The notes under the pieces: model-generated
What the model was told of the DNA's origin: nothing
The model's input: only the letters and a program-made list of their open reading frames with translations
The model's database searches: none
Made by a program: the position numbers and the translations under genes
In this document: positions 7,248 through 15,007 of the stretch, piece after piece
Layout: every line of letters begins with the position of its first letter
How positions within the stretch are numbered: position 1 is the stretch's first letter
Assembly: GCA_964437335.1 (NCBI GenBank)
Contig: CAYTGL010000001.1
Span: 1-64,000 of the forward strand
Source: JAITWN01 sp964437335
Lineage (GTDB): Bacteria; Pseudomonadota; Gammaproteobacteria; SZUA-140
DNA length: 64,000 nucleotides
Direction of reading: 5' to 3'

Positions 7248-9350
7248 ATGAACAACGCAAACGTAATGAACGGCATTCAGCTTTTCAGCCGCAATGCCAT
7301 GCTCGGCGCGCCGATCCTGCTGATGGTGCTGCTGATGATGCTGGTGGTGCCGATGCCGCCGCTGATGCTCGATATCTTCTTCACGTTCAATATCGCGCTG
7401 TCGCTGGTCGTGCTGCTGGCCTGCGTCTACAGCGGTCGCCCGCTCGCGTTCGCGACGTTCCCGACCGTCCTGCTGCTCGCGACGCTGCTGCGGCTCGCGC
7501 TGAATGTCGCGTCGACCCGCGTCGTGCTGCTCGAGGGTCATACCGGCACCGGCGCCGCCGGCAAGGTCATCGAATCCTTTGGCACCTTCGTCGTCGGCGG
7601 CAGCTATGCCGTCGGCCTCGTCGTGTTCGTGATCCTCGTCATCATCAACTTCATCGTCGTGACCAAGGGCGCCGGCCGCATCTCCGAGGTCAGCGCGCGC
7701 TTCACCCTCGACGCGATGCCCGGCAAGCAGATGGCGATCGACGCCGATCTCAACGCCGGCCTCATCGACCAGAAAGAGGCCAGGCGCCGGCGCGACGATG
7801 TCGTCGCGGAGGCGGATTTCTACGGTTCGATGGACGGCGCGAGCAAGTTCGTGCGCGGCGACGCGATCGCCGGCATTCTGATCCTGCTGATCACGATCAT
7901 CGGCGGATTGGCGATCGGCATACTGCAGCACGACCTGTCCTTCGGCGATGCGGTCCGGAACTACACGCTGCTGACGATCGGCGACGGGCTCGTCGCGCAG
8001 ATCCCGCTGCTGGTCCTGTCGACGGCGACCGCGATCATGGTGACGCGCGTGTCCCAGGAGCAGGACATGGGGGCGCAGATGCTCGGACAGATGTTCGAGA
8101 ACCCGCGCGCGCTCGGCGTCGCCGGCGGCGTGCTGACGATATTCGGCCTGATTCCCGGCATGCCGAATACGGTCTTTCTGGCGCTCGGCGCCGCCGCAGG
8201 CGCCGGCAGCTGGCTGATCTACCGGCGCGGCGCGGGATCGTCCGCGCGCAGAAAACAGGCGGAGGACCGCGCGGCGCTGCCCGCGGAAGCCGTCGCGCCG
8301 GAAAACCGCGACCTGAGCTGGGACGACGTGGTCCCGGTCGACTCGATCGGACTCGAGGTTGGATACCGCCTGATCCCGCTCGTCGACAAGAACCAGGGCG
8401 GACAACTGATGCCGAGGATCAAGGGCGTACGCCGGAAGCTGACGCAGGAGGTCGGCTTCCTGATCCCGTCGGTACATATACGGGACAATCTCGAACTCTC
8501 GCCGAACGCCTATCGCATCACGCTGTTCGGCGTCACGGTCGGCGAGGCCGAGGTCTATCCGGACCGCGAGCTCGCGATCAACCCCGGTCAGGTCTTCGGC
8601 AAGCTGCCCGGTATCGCAACGCGCGATCCGGCCTTCGGCATGGATGCGGTGTGGATCGAGCAGAACCAGCGCGATCAGGCCCAGACCCTCGGCTACACCG
8701 TCGTTGACACCAGCACGGTCATTGCAACCCACCTGAACCATATCCTGCAGACCCATACGCACGAACTGCTCGGCCGCGAGGAGGTGCAGCAGTTGCTCGA
8801 GGCCCTCGGACGGTCCTCGCCCAAGCTCGTCGAGGGCCTGGTGCCGGACACCTTGTCGCTCGGGGTCTTGCAGAAGGTGCTGCGCAATCTGCTCGAAGAG
8901 CGGATACCGCTCCGGGACATGCGGACCATCGCCGAGAGCCTCGCCGCGAATGCTCAACTCAGTCAAAACCCCGGCGATCTGACCGCGATCGTACGCGTCG
9001 CACTGGGTCGAATGATTATACAGAATATCAACGGCTTGGATCAGCAACTGCCAGTGATTACGCTGGACCAGACTTTGGAACACTTATTGCTTGAAAGCCT
9101 GAGAGCGCAGGGCGCAGGCGGCATGACGCTGGAACCGGGACTTGCGGAAAAGTTGCACCAGTCCCTGATCGATGCCGCGCAACGTCAGGAACTCGCAGGG
9201 CAACCGGTGGTGTTGCTGGTGTCCGCGGCGCTCAGGCAGATGCTGACGCGCTTCATTCGGCACTCGATCGCGAACATGCATGTGATCTCGTATGACGAGA
9301 TACCGGACAACAAGCAGATCAGGATAGTCGCCAGCATCGGGCGGCCGTAA
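7248..9350 (+). CDS. flhA: Flagellar export apparatus protein FlhA
   Basis: FlhA forms the nonameric export ring that docks chaperone-substrate complexes and uses the proton motive force. The 700 residues are normal for the family. The N-terminal half has about eight membrane segments. The FHIPEP signature region is seen in NVASTRVVLLEGH and the conserved cytoplasmic loop RISEVSARFTLDAMPGKQMA with AIDADLNAGLID. The C-terminal half is the soluble docking domain. ATG 7248 starts MNNANVMNGIQLFSRNAM. It leads flhF, fleN and fliA on the same strand; no sigma-54 site was seen in its leader. Confidence 0.97.
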   Translation: MNNANVMNGIQLFSRNAMLGAPILLMVLLMMLVVPMPPLMLDIFFTFNIALSLVVLLACVYSGRPLAFATFPTVLLLATLLRLALNVASTRVVLLEGHTGTGAAGKVIESFGTFVVGGSYAVGLVVFVILVIINFIVVTKGAGRISEVSARFTLDAMPGKQMAIDADLNAGLIDQKEARRRRDDVVAEADFYGSMDGASKFVRGDAIAGILILLITIIGGLAIGILQHDLSFGDAVRNYTLLTIGDGLVAQIPLLVLSTATAIMVTRVSQEQDMGAQMLGQMFENPRALGVAGGVLTIFGLIPGMPNTVFLALGAAAGAGSWLIYRRGAGSSARRKQAEDRAALPAEAVAPENRDLSWDDVVPVDSIGLEVGYRLIPLVDKNQGGQLMPRIKGVRRKLTQEVGFLIPSVHIRDNLELSPNAYRITLFGVTVGEAEVYPDRELAINPGQVFGKLPGIATRDPAFGMDAVWIEQNQRDQAQTLGYTVVDTSTVIATHLNHILQTHTHELLGREEVQQLLEALGRSSPKLVEGLVPDTLSLGVLQKVLRNLLEERIPLRDMRTIAESLAANAQLSQNPGDLTAIVRVALGRMIIQNINGLDQQLPVITLDQTLEHLLLESLRAQGAGGMTLEPGLAEKLHQSLIDAAQRQELAGQPVVLLVSAALRQMLTRFIRHSIANMHVISYDEIPDNKQIRIVASIGRP

Positions 9351-9410
9351 TACGGATACGACGGCATCCGCCGGAGTCCGGGAAGTCGCCAAACAGAAGA
9401 GAGACGGGAG

Positions 9411-10640
9411 ATGAAGATCAAGCGATTTTTTGCCCCCGATATCCGCCAGGCCATGCGCATGGTGCGGGAAGAGCAGGGCCCGGACGCCGTGATCCTGTCG
9501 AACAACCGGGTCAATGGCGGTGTCGAGATCGTCGCCGCAATCGACTTCGACGCGGGTTTGTTCCCGGTGCAAGAAACCCCGGCGCCTGCCAGATCGGAAC
9601 GCGATTCCTCGATTGCCGAGCCGGAAATCACTGCGCCGGTCGAAACAGAAAACACCCGACCGCAGTCCGCCTCACAAGCCGGTAACATGTGGAGCCAGGA
9701 ACCTACGCTGATCGAGATGCGGACCGAGCTCAATGCCTTGCGCCGCATGCTCGAAGGCCAGCTGTCGAGCCTCGCCTGGGGTCAGTTCGCGCGCAGCGAG
9801 CCCGGGCGGGTCGAACTGATCCAGCACCTGATGCAGCTCGGCATGAGCGCCGCGCAGTCGCGGGCGATCGCTGACATGGCCTGGCAAAAAGATACAGGCG
9901 CGGAGGAGGCCTGGAACGGCGCGCTCGCGATCATCACCCGTGGCATTCCGATATATGGAGGAGACATCTTTCGTGACGGCGGCATCGTCGCGCTGGTCGG
10001 TCCCACCGGCGTAGGTAAAACGACGACGGTCGCCAAGCTCGCAGCGCGCTACGCACTGCAGCACGGCAGGCGCAACGTCGCGCTGGTGACTACCGACAAC
10101 TACCGCGTCGGGGCTTTCGAACAACTGAAGACTTACGGCCGGATACTCGATATCCCGGTCAGGATTGCGGACGGCCGGGACGAACTGCACCGCGTGCTTG
10201 ACGACCTGTCGGATCGCCGGCTTGTGCTGATCGACACGATGGGGATGAGTCAGCATGACAGCGGCCTGCCGGGCCAGGCGGGGCTGCTGGACAAGGCGGA
10301 CTTTGCGAAGAAGGTATTCCTGCTGTTGTCCGCAACCAACCGCTATTCGGGTCTCGATGACGTCGTGACCTCTTTCGCGTCGTTCAATCCCGATGCCTGC
10401 ATTCTTACCAAGATCGACGAGTCGACCTGTCTCGGCGGGGCGCTCAGTATTGCGGTCAAGCACCAGCTCCCGATAGCGCATGTCAGTGATGGACAGCGCG
10501 TGCCGGAGGATCTCCATCCGGCGCGCGCCGACGCGCTGGTTTCACGAGCAGTCGAGATCATGAAGCAGACCGGTTCCCTGATCAATGAGGATCTGATGAC
10601 ACTCAGTTTCGGAAAGGAAATTGCCAATGCTCGTTTCTGA
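9411..10640 (+). CDS. flhF: Flagellar biosynthesis GTPase FlhF
   Basis: FlhF is an SRP-type (SIMIBI) GTPase that places flagella at the cell pole. The 409 residues have the conserved start MKIKRFFAPDIRQAMRMVRE, a variable acidic linker (about 45-100), an N domain, and the G domain with P-loop GPTGVGKT at 197-204, TTDNYRVGAFEQLKTYG, the G3 element LIDTMGM and the G4 element TKIDE. It lies between flhA and fleN, overlapping the latter by 14 bp. Its presence argues for polar rather than peritrichous flagella. Confidence 0.95.
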   Translation: MKIKRFFAPDIRQAMRMVREEQGPDAVILSNNRVNGGVEIVAAIDFDAGLFPVQETPAPARSERDSSIAEPEITAPVETENTRPQSASQAGNMWSQEPTLIEMRTELNALRRMLEGQLSSLAWGQFARSEPGRVELIQHLMQLGMSAAQSRAIADMAWQKDTGAEEAWNGALAIITRGIPIYGGDIFRDGGIVALVGPTGVGKTTTVAKLAARYALQHGRRNVALVTTDNYRVGAFEQLKTYGRILDIPVRIADGRDELHRVLDDLSDRRLVLIDTMGMSQHDSGLPGQAGLLDKADFAKKVFLLLSATNRYSGLDDVVTSFASFNPDACILTKIDESTCLGGALSIAVKHQLPIAHVSDGQRVPEDLHPARADALVSRAVEIMKQTGSLINEDLMTLSFGKEIANARF

Positions 10641-11526
10641 TGCAGGTATCTCCCAGATTGCCGGGCTAAGGCGCATGACGCAAACCCGGCCGGTCAAGGT
10701 CATCGCGGTGACCAGCGGCAAGGGCGGGGTCGGGAAGACCAATGTCTCGGTGAATCTCGGCGTCGCGATCGCGCTGTGCGGCAAGCAGGTGCTGCTGTTC
10801 GACGCGGACCTGGGCCTGGCCAATGTCGATGTCCTGCTCGGCCTGCAGGCGGCCGGCAACCTGTCGCATGTGATCAGCGGAGAACTCGATCTCGAGGAGA
10901 TCCTGCTTGACGGCCCCTCCGGGCTGCGCATCATCCCGGCCGCATCCGGCATTCAGCGCATGGCGGAGCTCAGTCATGCCGAGCATGCGGGTTTGATACG
11001 CGCCTTCAGCGGACTTAGTTTCAGTCCTGATGTACTGCTGATCGATACGGCGGCAGGGATATCGGACAGCATCGTCACCTTCAGCCGGGCCGCGCACGAG
11101 GTGCTGGTGGTGGTCTGCGACGAGCCGGCTTCGATTACCGATGCCTATGCGATGATCAAGCTGCTGAACCGCGACTACGGCATCTACCGTTTCCGGGTGC
11201 TGGCGAACATGGTGCGCAGTACCCAGGAGGGACTGGAACTGTTCAGGAAATTGAGCAAGGTCTCCGATCGCTTCCTCGACGTAACCCTGGATTATTGCGG
11301 TGCGATCCCGCACGACGAGTATTTGCGCAAGGCCGTGCAGCGGCAGCGCGCCGTCATCGATGCGTACCCGCGCAGCAAGGCGGCGCAGGCCTTCGGCAAA
11401 CTGGCGCAGAGGGTTACGCAGTGGCCGGCGCCGGCAGCGGCGACCGGTTCGATAGAGTTTTTTGTGGAAAGGTTGTTCAACGGGAATGACATCACCATGA
11501 AGGCGGCAGGCAACCGAAATGAATAA
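10627..11526 (+). CDS. fleN: Flagellar number regulator FleN (FlhG)
   Basis: FleN/FlhG is a ParA/MinD-type ATPase that limits flagellar number by antagonising FleQ and acting on FlhF. Its 299 residues carry the deviant Walker A GKGGVGKT at 31-38, the switch element LLFDADLGLANVDVLLGL, and IDTAAGISDS. The C-terminus holds the amphipathic membrane-binding region. ATG 10627 is preferred because AAGGAA lies 8-9 nt upstream; an in-frame TTG at 10621 is too close to that site. It overlaps flhF by 14 bp and fliA by 8 bp. Confidence 0.93.
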   Translation: MLVSDAGISQIAGLRRMTQTRPVKVIAVTSGKGGVGKTNVSVNLGVAIALCGKQVLLFDADLGLANVDVLLGLQAAGNLSHVISGELDLEEILLDGPSGLRIIPAASGIQRMAELSHAEHAGLIRAFSGLSFSPDVLLIDTAAGISDSIVTFSRAAHEVLVVVCDEPASITDAYAMIKLLNRDYGIYRFRVLANMVRSTQEGLELFRKLSKVSDRFLDVTLDYCGAIPHDEYLRKAVQRQRAVIDAYPRSKAAQAFGKLAQRVTQWPAPAAATGSIEFFVERLFNGNDITMKAAGNRNE

Positions 11527-12256
11527 ACCAGCTATGTATGCATCGACCGAAGAAGATTACAAAGGCTACGAAAATCTGGTGACGCAGTACGCCTCCCTCG
11601 TGAAGCGCATTGCCTACCACATCATGAGCCGCCTGCCGCCGAGCGTTCAGGTCGATGACCTGATCCAGGCCGGCATGATCGGTCTGCTCGAGGCCGCGCG
11701 AAACTACGACGCCGATCAGGGCGCGAGTTTCGAAACCTATGCAGGTATTCGCATTCGCGGCGCGATGCTCGACGAGATTCGCAAGGGCGACTGGGCGCCG
11801 CGCTCGGTGCATCGCAAGGCGCGCCAGGTCGCCGATGCGGTCAGAGTGATCGAGAACAACACCGGGCGTGACGCACGGGATCATGAAGTCGCGAAGCTGC
11901 TGAACATGTCGCTCGACGAGTATCACAAGACGCTGCAGGATGCGAGCGGCTGCCGCCTCCTGAGCTTTGAGGAAATGGGCATGAGCGAGGATTCGGTGCC
12001 TTCGCGCCTTGGCAGATCCGACGGGGGACCGTTCGAAGGCGTGCAGCGCGATGATTTCAAGCGCAATCTCGCGGAAGCGATCGCCGGTCTGCCCGATCGG
12101 GAACGGCTGGTCCTGACCCTTTATTACGATGAGGATCTCAACTTGCGCGAGATCGGCGCGGTCATCGGTGTCAGCGAGTCGCGTGTCAGCCAGATTCACA
12201 GCCAGGCGCTGATTCGGCTGCAGGCCAGGCTCGGCCACTGGCGCACGAACGACTGA
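11519..12256 (+). CDS. fliA: RNA polymerase sigma factor FliA (sigma-28)
   Basis: FliA directs transcription of late flagellar genes such as flagellin. The 245 residues show region 2 (LVKRIAYHIMSRLPPSVQVD then DLIQAGMIGLLEAARNYD), region 3, and a C-terminal region 4 helix-turn-helix (LNLREIGAVIGVSESRVSQI at about 210-230). Length and domains are full. It overlaps fleN by 8 bp, so it is probably co-translated. The anti-sigma factor FlgM is not in the window. The usual cheY gene does not follow. Confidence 0.95.
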   Translation: MNKPAMYASTEEDYKGYENLVTQYASLVKRIAYHIMSRLPPSVQVDDLIQAGMIGLLEAARNYDADQGASFETYAGIRIRGAMLDEIRKGDWAPRSVHRKARQVADAVRVIENNTGRDARDHEVAKLLNMSLDEYHKTLQDASGCRLLSFEEMGMSEDSVPSRLGRSDGGPFEGVQRDDFKRNLAEAIAGLPDRERLVLTLYYDEDLNLREIGAVIGVSESRVSQIHSQALIRLQARLGHWRTND

Positions 12257-12314
12257 GGATGCGTGTGCGATGCGCGAGTCGGATGCGTGAGGCCCTGAAA
12301 GCGGAGATCAGTCC

Positions 12315-13055
12315 TTGGATCTGTTGAGTATCATCGGGATTTCCCTCGGCCTGTTGGCGGTTTTCGGCGGTTCTATCGCGAAAGGGAGCGGTCTCGGGGC
12401 GCTGTGGAATCTCGCGGCCCTGATCATCGTCTTCGCGGGAACCCTGGCCGCGGTGCTGCTGCAGACGCCATTGAAGGTGTTTCTGCATTCGATCAGGATC
12501 GTCCCCTGGCTGATGAAGCCGCCGCATATCGATCCCGGCGGCGTCATCGACAAGATCGTCGGCTGGAGCAACATCGCCCGCAAGGAAGGCCTGCTCGGAC
12601 TCGAATCTCTGGTCGAGCAAGAGTCCGATTCATTTTCGCAGAAGGGGCTGCAACTGCTGGTCGATGGCAGCGAGCCGGAGGTCATCCGCAAAATCCTCGA
12701 AGTTGAATTGACCAGCCGCGAAGAGTTCGACAAGCATGCCGCCGGCGTATTCGAAGGCATGGGCATCTACGCCCCGACGCTCGGTATCATCGGCGCGGTC
12801 ATGGGTCTGATGGCTGTAATGCAGAACCTGTCCGATCCCAGCAAGCTCGGCCCCGGCATTGCGGCGGCCTTCGTCGCGACGATCTACGGAATCGCTTCGG
12901 CCAACCTGTTGTTTTTGCCGATGGCCAACAAGCTCAAGACCCATGTGAAGCACCAGACCCAGTTTCGGGAAATGATCATCGACGGCATCATCTCGATCGC
13001 CGAGGGCGAGAATCCGCGCAATATCGAGACCAAGCTCAGAAGCTACCTGCAGTAA
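12315..13055 (+). CDS. motC: Flagellar motor stator protein, MotA/MotC family
   Basis: This 246-residue four-helix protein belongs to the MotA/TolQ/ExbB family and matches the Pseudomonas MotC type, the ion-conducting stator subunit. The N-terminus (DLLSIIGISLGLLAVFGGSI) and the C-terminal pair of helices with YAPTLGIIGAVMGLMAVMQN and AAFVATIYGIASANLLFLP are characteristic. The start is TTG 12315 with GGAG 8-10 nt before it; no ATG fits. motD follows 18 bp later. Proton or sodium use cannot be decided by eye. Confidence 0.9.
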   Translation: MDLLSIIGISLGLLAVFGGSIAKGSGLGALWNLAALIIVFAGTLAAVLLQTPLKVFLHSIRIVPWLMKPPHIDPGGVIDKIVGWSNIARKEGLLGLESLVEQESDSFSQKGLQLLVDGSEPEVIRKILEVELTSREEFDKHAAGVFEGMGIYAPTLGIIGAVMGLMAVMQNLSDPSKLGPGIAAAFVATIYGIASANLLFLPMANKLKTHVKHQTQFREMIIDGIISIAEGENPRNIETKLRSYLQ

Positions 13056-13073
13056 CGGCGCGGGGATCATCCT

Positions 13074-14195
13074 ATGGCGAGGCGCCCGAAGCACGAGGAA
13101 CACGTCAATCACGAACGCTGGGCGATCCCTTACGGCGACCTGGTCACACTGCTGCTCGCCTTCTTCGTTGTGATGTACTCGATCTCGTCAGTCAACGAAG
13201 GCAAGTACCGGGTGCTGTCGGACTCGCTGATGTCCGCATTCCGCCAGCCTGCGAAGTCGATGGAGCCGATCCAGGTCGGAGAGCCCGCCAAATCGCCGAT
13301 GGCCGCGAATATCAACTTCGTCGAGCGCCCGAGCTTCGTCGAAAACCAGTCGATGGTGGTCAGGAATCCGCATCAGACCGAGGAAGGATACCGGGGAAAT
13401 TTTCCGACACTCGGTTCGCTGGTCGGGTCGGACAAGGTCGCGGAGATCGGCAGAATCGCAGAAGAGATCAGCCGCTCCCTGAAGGATTTGATGGACCAGG
13501 GGCTGGTGACCGTGCATTTCAATGAGCTGTGGCTCGAAGTCGAGATCAAGGACAGCATCCTGTTTCCGAGCGGCAGCGCACAGCTGCAGTCCCGCGCCGT
13601 GCCGGTGCTGATGCAGATCGCGGCTATCCTGCGCGACGCGACGAATCCGGTCAGGGTCGAGGGATTCACCGACAATGTCCCGATCAATACCCTGCTATAT
13701 CCGTCCAACTGGGAGCTGTCGACGGTGCGCGCCGCGAGCGTCGTGCGTCTATTGGCGCGCGACGGCATCGCGCCGGGACGGTTATCCGCGCTCGGCTACG
13801 GTGAGTTCAGGCCGATCGCGGACAACGATACGCCGGCAGGTCGTGCGCAGAATCGCCGGGTCGTGCTGGTCGTGCTTGCCGACGAAAATCTTTCATTCCT
13901 GCTCGAGGGCGGGATGCGGGAACGTCGCCCTCCCGTGCGGGGGCCCGTCGATGCCCGGGCGGCCGACGCAGAGCCGCCGGCGCGCGAGCAGCGGGAACCT
14001 GTCGCCGATACACCACCGGTGATCACGGAGCCGCGCGCTCCGGACGCACTGACTGAATTTCAGCCTACCCCCCGGTCCGGGCCCCTGATCGCTGATACCG
14101 GGCCGGCGGTGCCGCTCATCCCGCGGATTACGCCGATTACGCCGATCGATCTCGGCGGACCGCTGATTCGTACGCCCGCGCCACCGCCGCCCTGA
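13074..14195 (+). CDS. motD: Flagellar motor stator protein, MotB/MotD family, OmpA-like
   Basis: This stator partner anchors to peptidoglycan. It has a short basic tail, one membrane helix at about 20-40 with the ion-binding Asp22 (PYGDLVTLLLAFFVVMYS), a periplasmic linker, and an OmpA-like peptidoglycan-binding domain at about 155-275 (VEGFTDNVPINT, SNWELSTVRA, NRRVVLVV). The last 90 residues are an unusual Pro/Arg/Asp-rich extension rich in PIT and PLI motifs; such tails vary in the MotD group. At 373 residues it is longer than classical MotB. It pairs with the upstream motC-like gene. Confidence 0.9.
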   Translation: MARRPKHEEHVNHERWAIPYGDLVTLLLAFFVVMYSISSVNEGKYRVLSDSLMSAFRQPAKSMEPIQVGEPAKSPMAANINFVERPSFVENQSMVVRNPHQTEEGYRGNFPTLGSLVGSDKVAEIGRIAEEISRSLKDLMDQGLVTVHFNELWLEVEIKDSILFPSGSAQLQSRAVPVLMQIAAILRDATNPVRVEGFTDNVPINTLLYPSNWELSTVRAASVVRLLARDGIAPGRLSALGYGEFRPIADNDTPAGRAQNRRVVLVVLADENLSFLLEGGMRERRPPVRGPVDARAADAEPPAREQREPVADTPPVITEPRAPDALTEFQPTPRSGPLIADTGPAVPLIPRITPITPIDLGGPLIRTPAPPPP

Positions 14196-14208
14196 GGTTG
14201 TCCAAAAC

Positions 14209-14224
14209 TGGCATGGAATCTGCA
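14209..14224 (+). promoter_or_regulatory. Probable sigma-54 promoter before the small flagellar genes
   Basis: TGGCATGGAATCTGCA keeps the invariant GG and GC at RpoN spacing with one departure (C for T in TTGC). It is 13 bp after motD and about 75 bp before the small gene at 14,300, suggesting that gene pair belongs to the sigma-54 flagellar class. Confidence 0.6.
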
Positions 14225-14299
14225 GAATCACTGCGGTAGAACCGGATGACGGGCGGGCCGGATCACTGATCGCGGTCTGCTCGCAGGACGGAGGTCCCA

Positions 14300-14476
14300 A
14301 TGTCCGAGATCAGGGATATCAAGCCGGCGGAGCCGATGTGGCAGAAGCGTTCGGTCGACAAGACGAGCCAGGACACCCGGCAGGAATCGCCGCGCAAGGA
14401 ACGGAAACGCAAGCGGCGCGAGGACAGTCGCGGCGAGGATGATACTCGCGGCGGCACTATTGACGAATATGTGTAG
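14300..14476 (+). CDS. Small charged protein of the flagellar cluster, ending IDEYV
   Basis: A 58-residue reading frame starts at ATG 14300 behind a good GGAGG site. The protein begins MSEIRDIKPAEPMWQKRSVD, continues with a very basic stretch rich in Arg/Lys (about 30-42), then an acidic/Gly run, and ends GGTIDEYV. It has no membrane helix or Cys. From memory, small proteins ending IDEYA/V occur beside the motor and DUF2802 genes in related gammaproteobacteria; their function is unknown to me. It follows a probable sigma-54 promoter and lies 11 bp before the DUF2802 gene, so a flagellar role is inferred. Confidence 0.7.
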   Translation: MSEIRDIKPAEPMWQKRSVDKTSQDTRQESPRKERKRKRREDSRGEDDTRGGTIDEYV

Positions 14477-14487
14477 GGGAGCCGGAA

Positions 14488-14934
14488 ATGACCATTGATC
14501 TGACAGCCATTCTGTTGCCGGCAGTGACGTGCATCGCACTGCTTGCCGCCGTGCTGCTCCAGGGCGCGAAGCTGCGGCGCGCGCGCAAAGCGGATCAGAA
14601 CCTGCGTGGGGATATGGGGGCGCTCCGCCGGGATATCGAGGCGCTGCAAGACGACATCAGCGCATTGTGTTCAGGTGCCAACGGCGTGGGAATGCACCTG
14701 AGCAAGGTCGATCGGCAAATATTGCGGCTGAATGAGCGCCAGGACCAGCTCGAGCTCAGGGATTCGGTCCATAGTGAATATGACCAGGCGGTGCGCATGA
14801 TACAACGCGGCGCCAGCGTCGACGAGATCATCAGTCACTGCAACCTGGCGCGGGCCGAAGCCGAACTGCTGTCACGCCTGCACGATCCGGGGCTGCCGGG
14901 CCGGAATGAAAGGAGCATGCGCTCCGTCGCGTGA
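14488..14934 (+). CDS. DUF2802 membrane-anchored coiled-coil protein
   Basis: The 148 residues show an N-terminal membrane helix (about 6-27, TAILLPAVTCIALLAAVLLQ), a long amphipathic coiled coil (about 35-95), and a C-terminal helical unit YDQAVRMIQRGASVDEII followed by HCNLARAEAELL. That last part is the conserved DUF2802 element, which resembles a small DNA-binding-type helix pair. DUF2802 genes are common next to cheW/motor genes in Pseudomonas-type flagellar loci, function not established. Probable operon with the small gene upstream. Confidence 0.78.
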   Translation: MTIDLTAILLPAVTCIALLAAVLLQGAKLRRARKADQNLRGDMGALRRDIEALQDDISALCSGANGVGMHLSKVDRQILRLNERQDQLELRDSVHSEYDQAVRMIQRGASVDEIISHCNLARAEAELLSRLHDPGLPGRNERSMRSVA

Positions 14935-15007
14935 ATGCGCGATCCGCCCCGCTGGCGGCGAAACCTGCCCGGTGATACGCAGGATCGGGCATGGAATCCG
15001 CTGTATA

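Noticed and set aside
7212..9083. 623-codon open frame on the - strand across flhA
   Set aside because: It is the antisense shadow of a GC-rich gene; composition is His/Asp/Arg/Gln-rich with no domain, and flhA on + is unmistakable.
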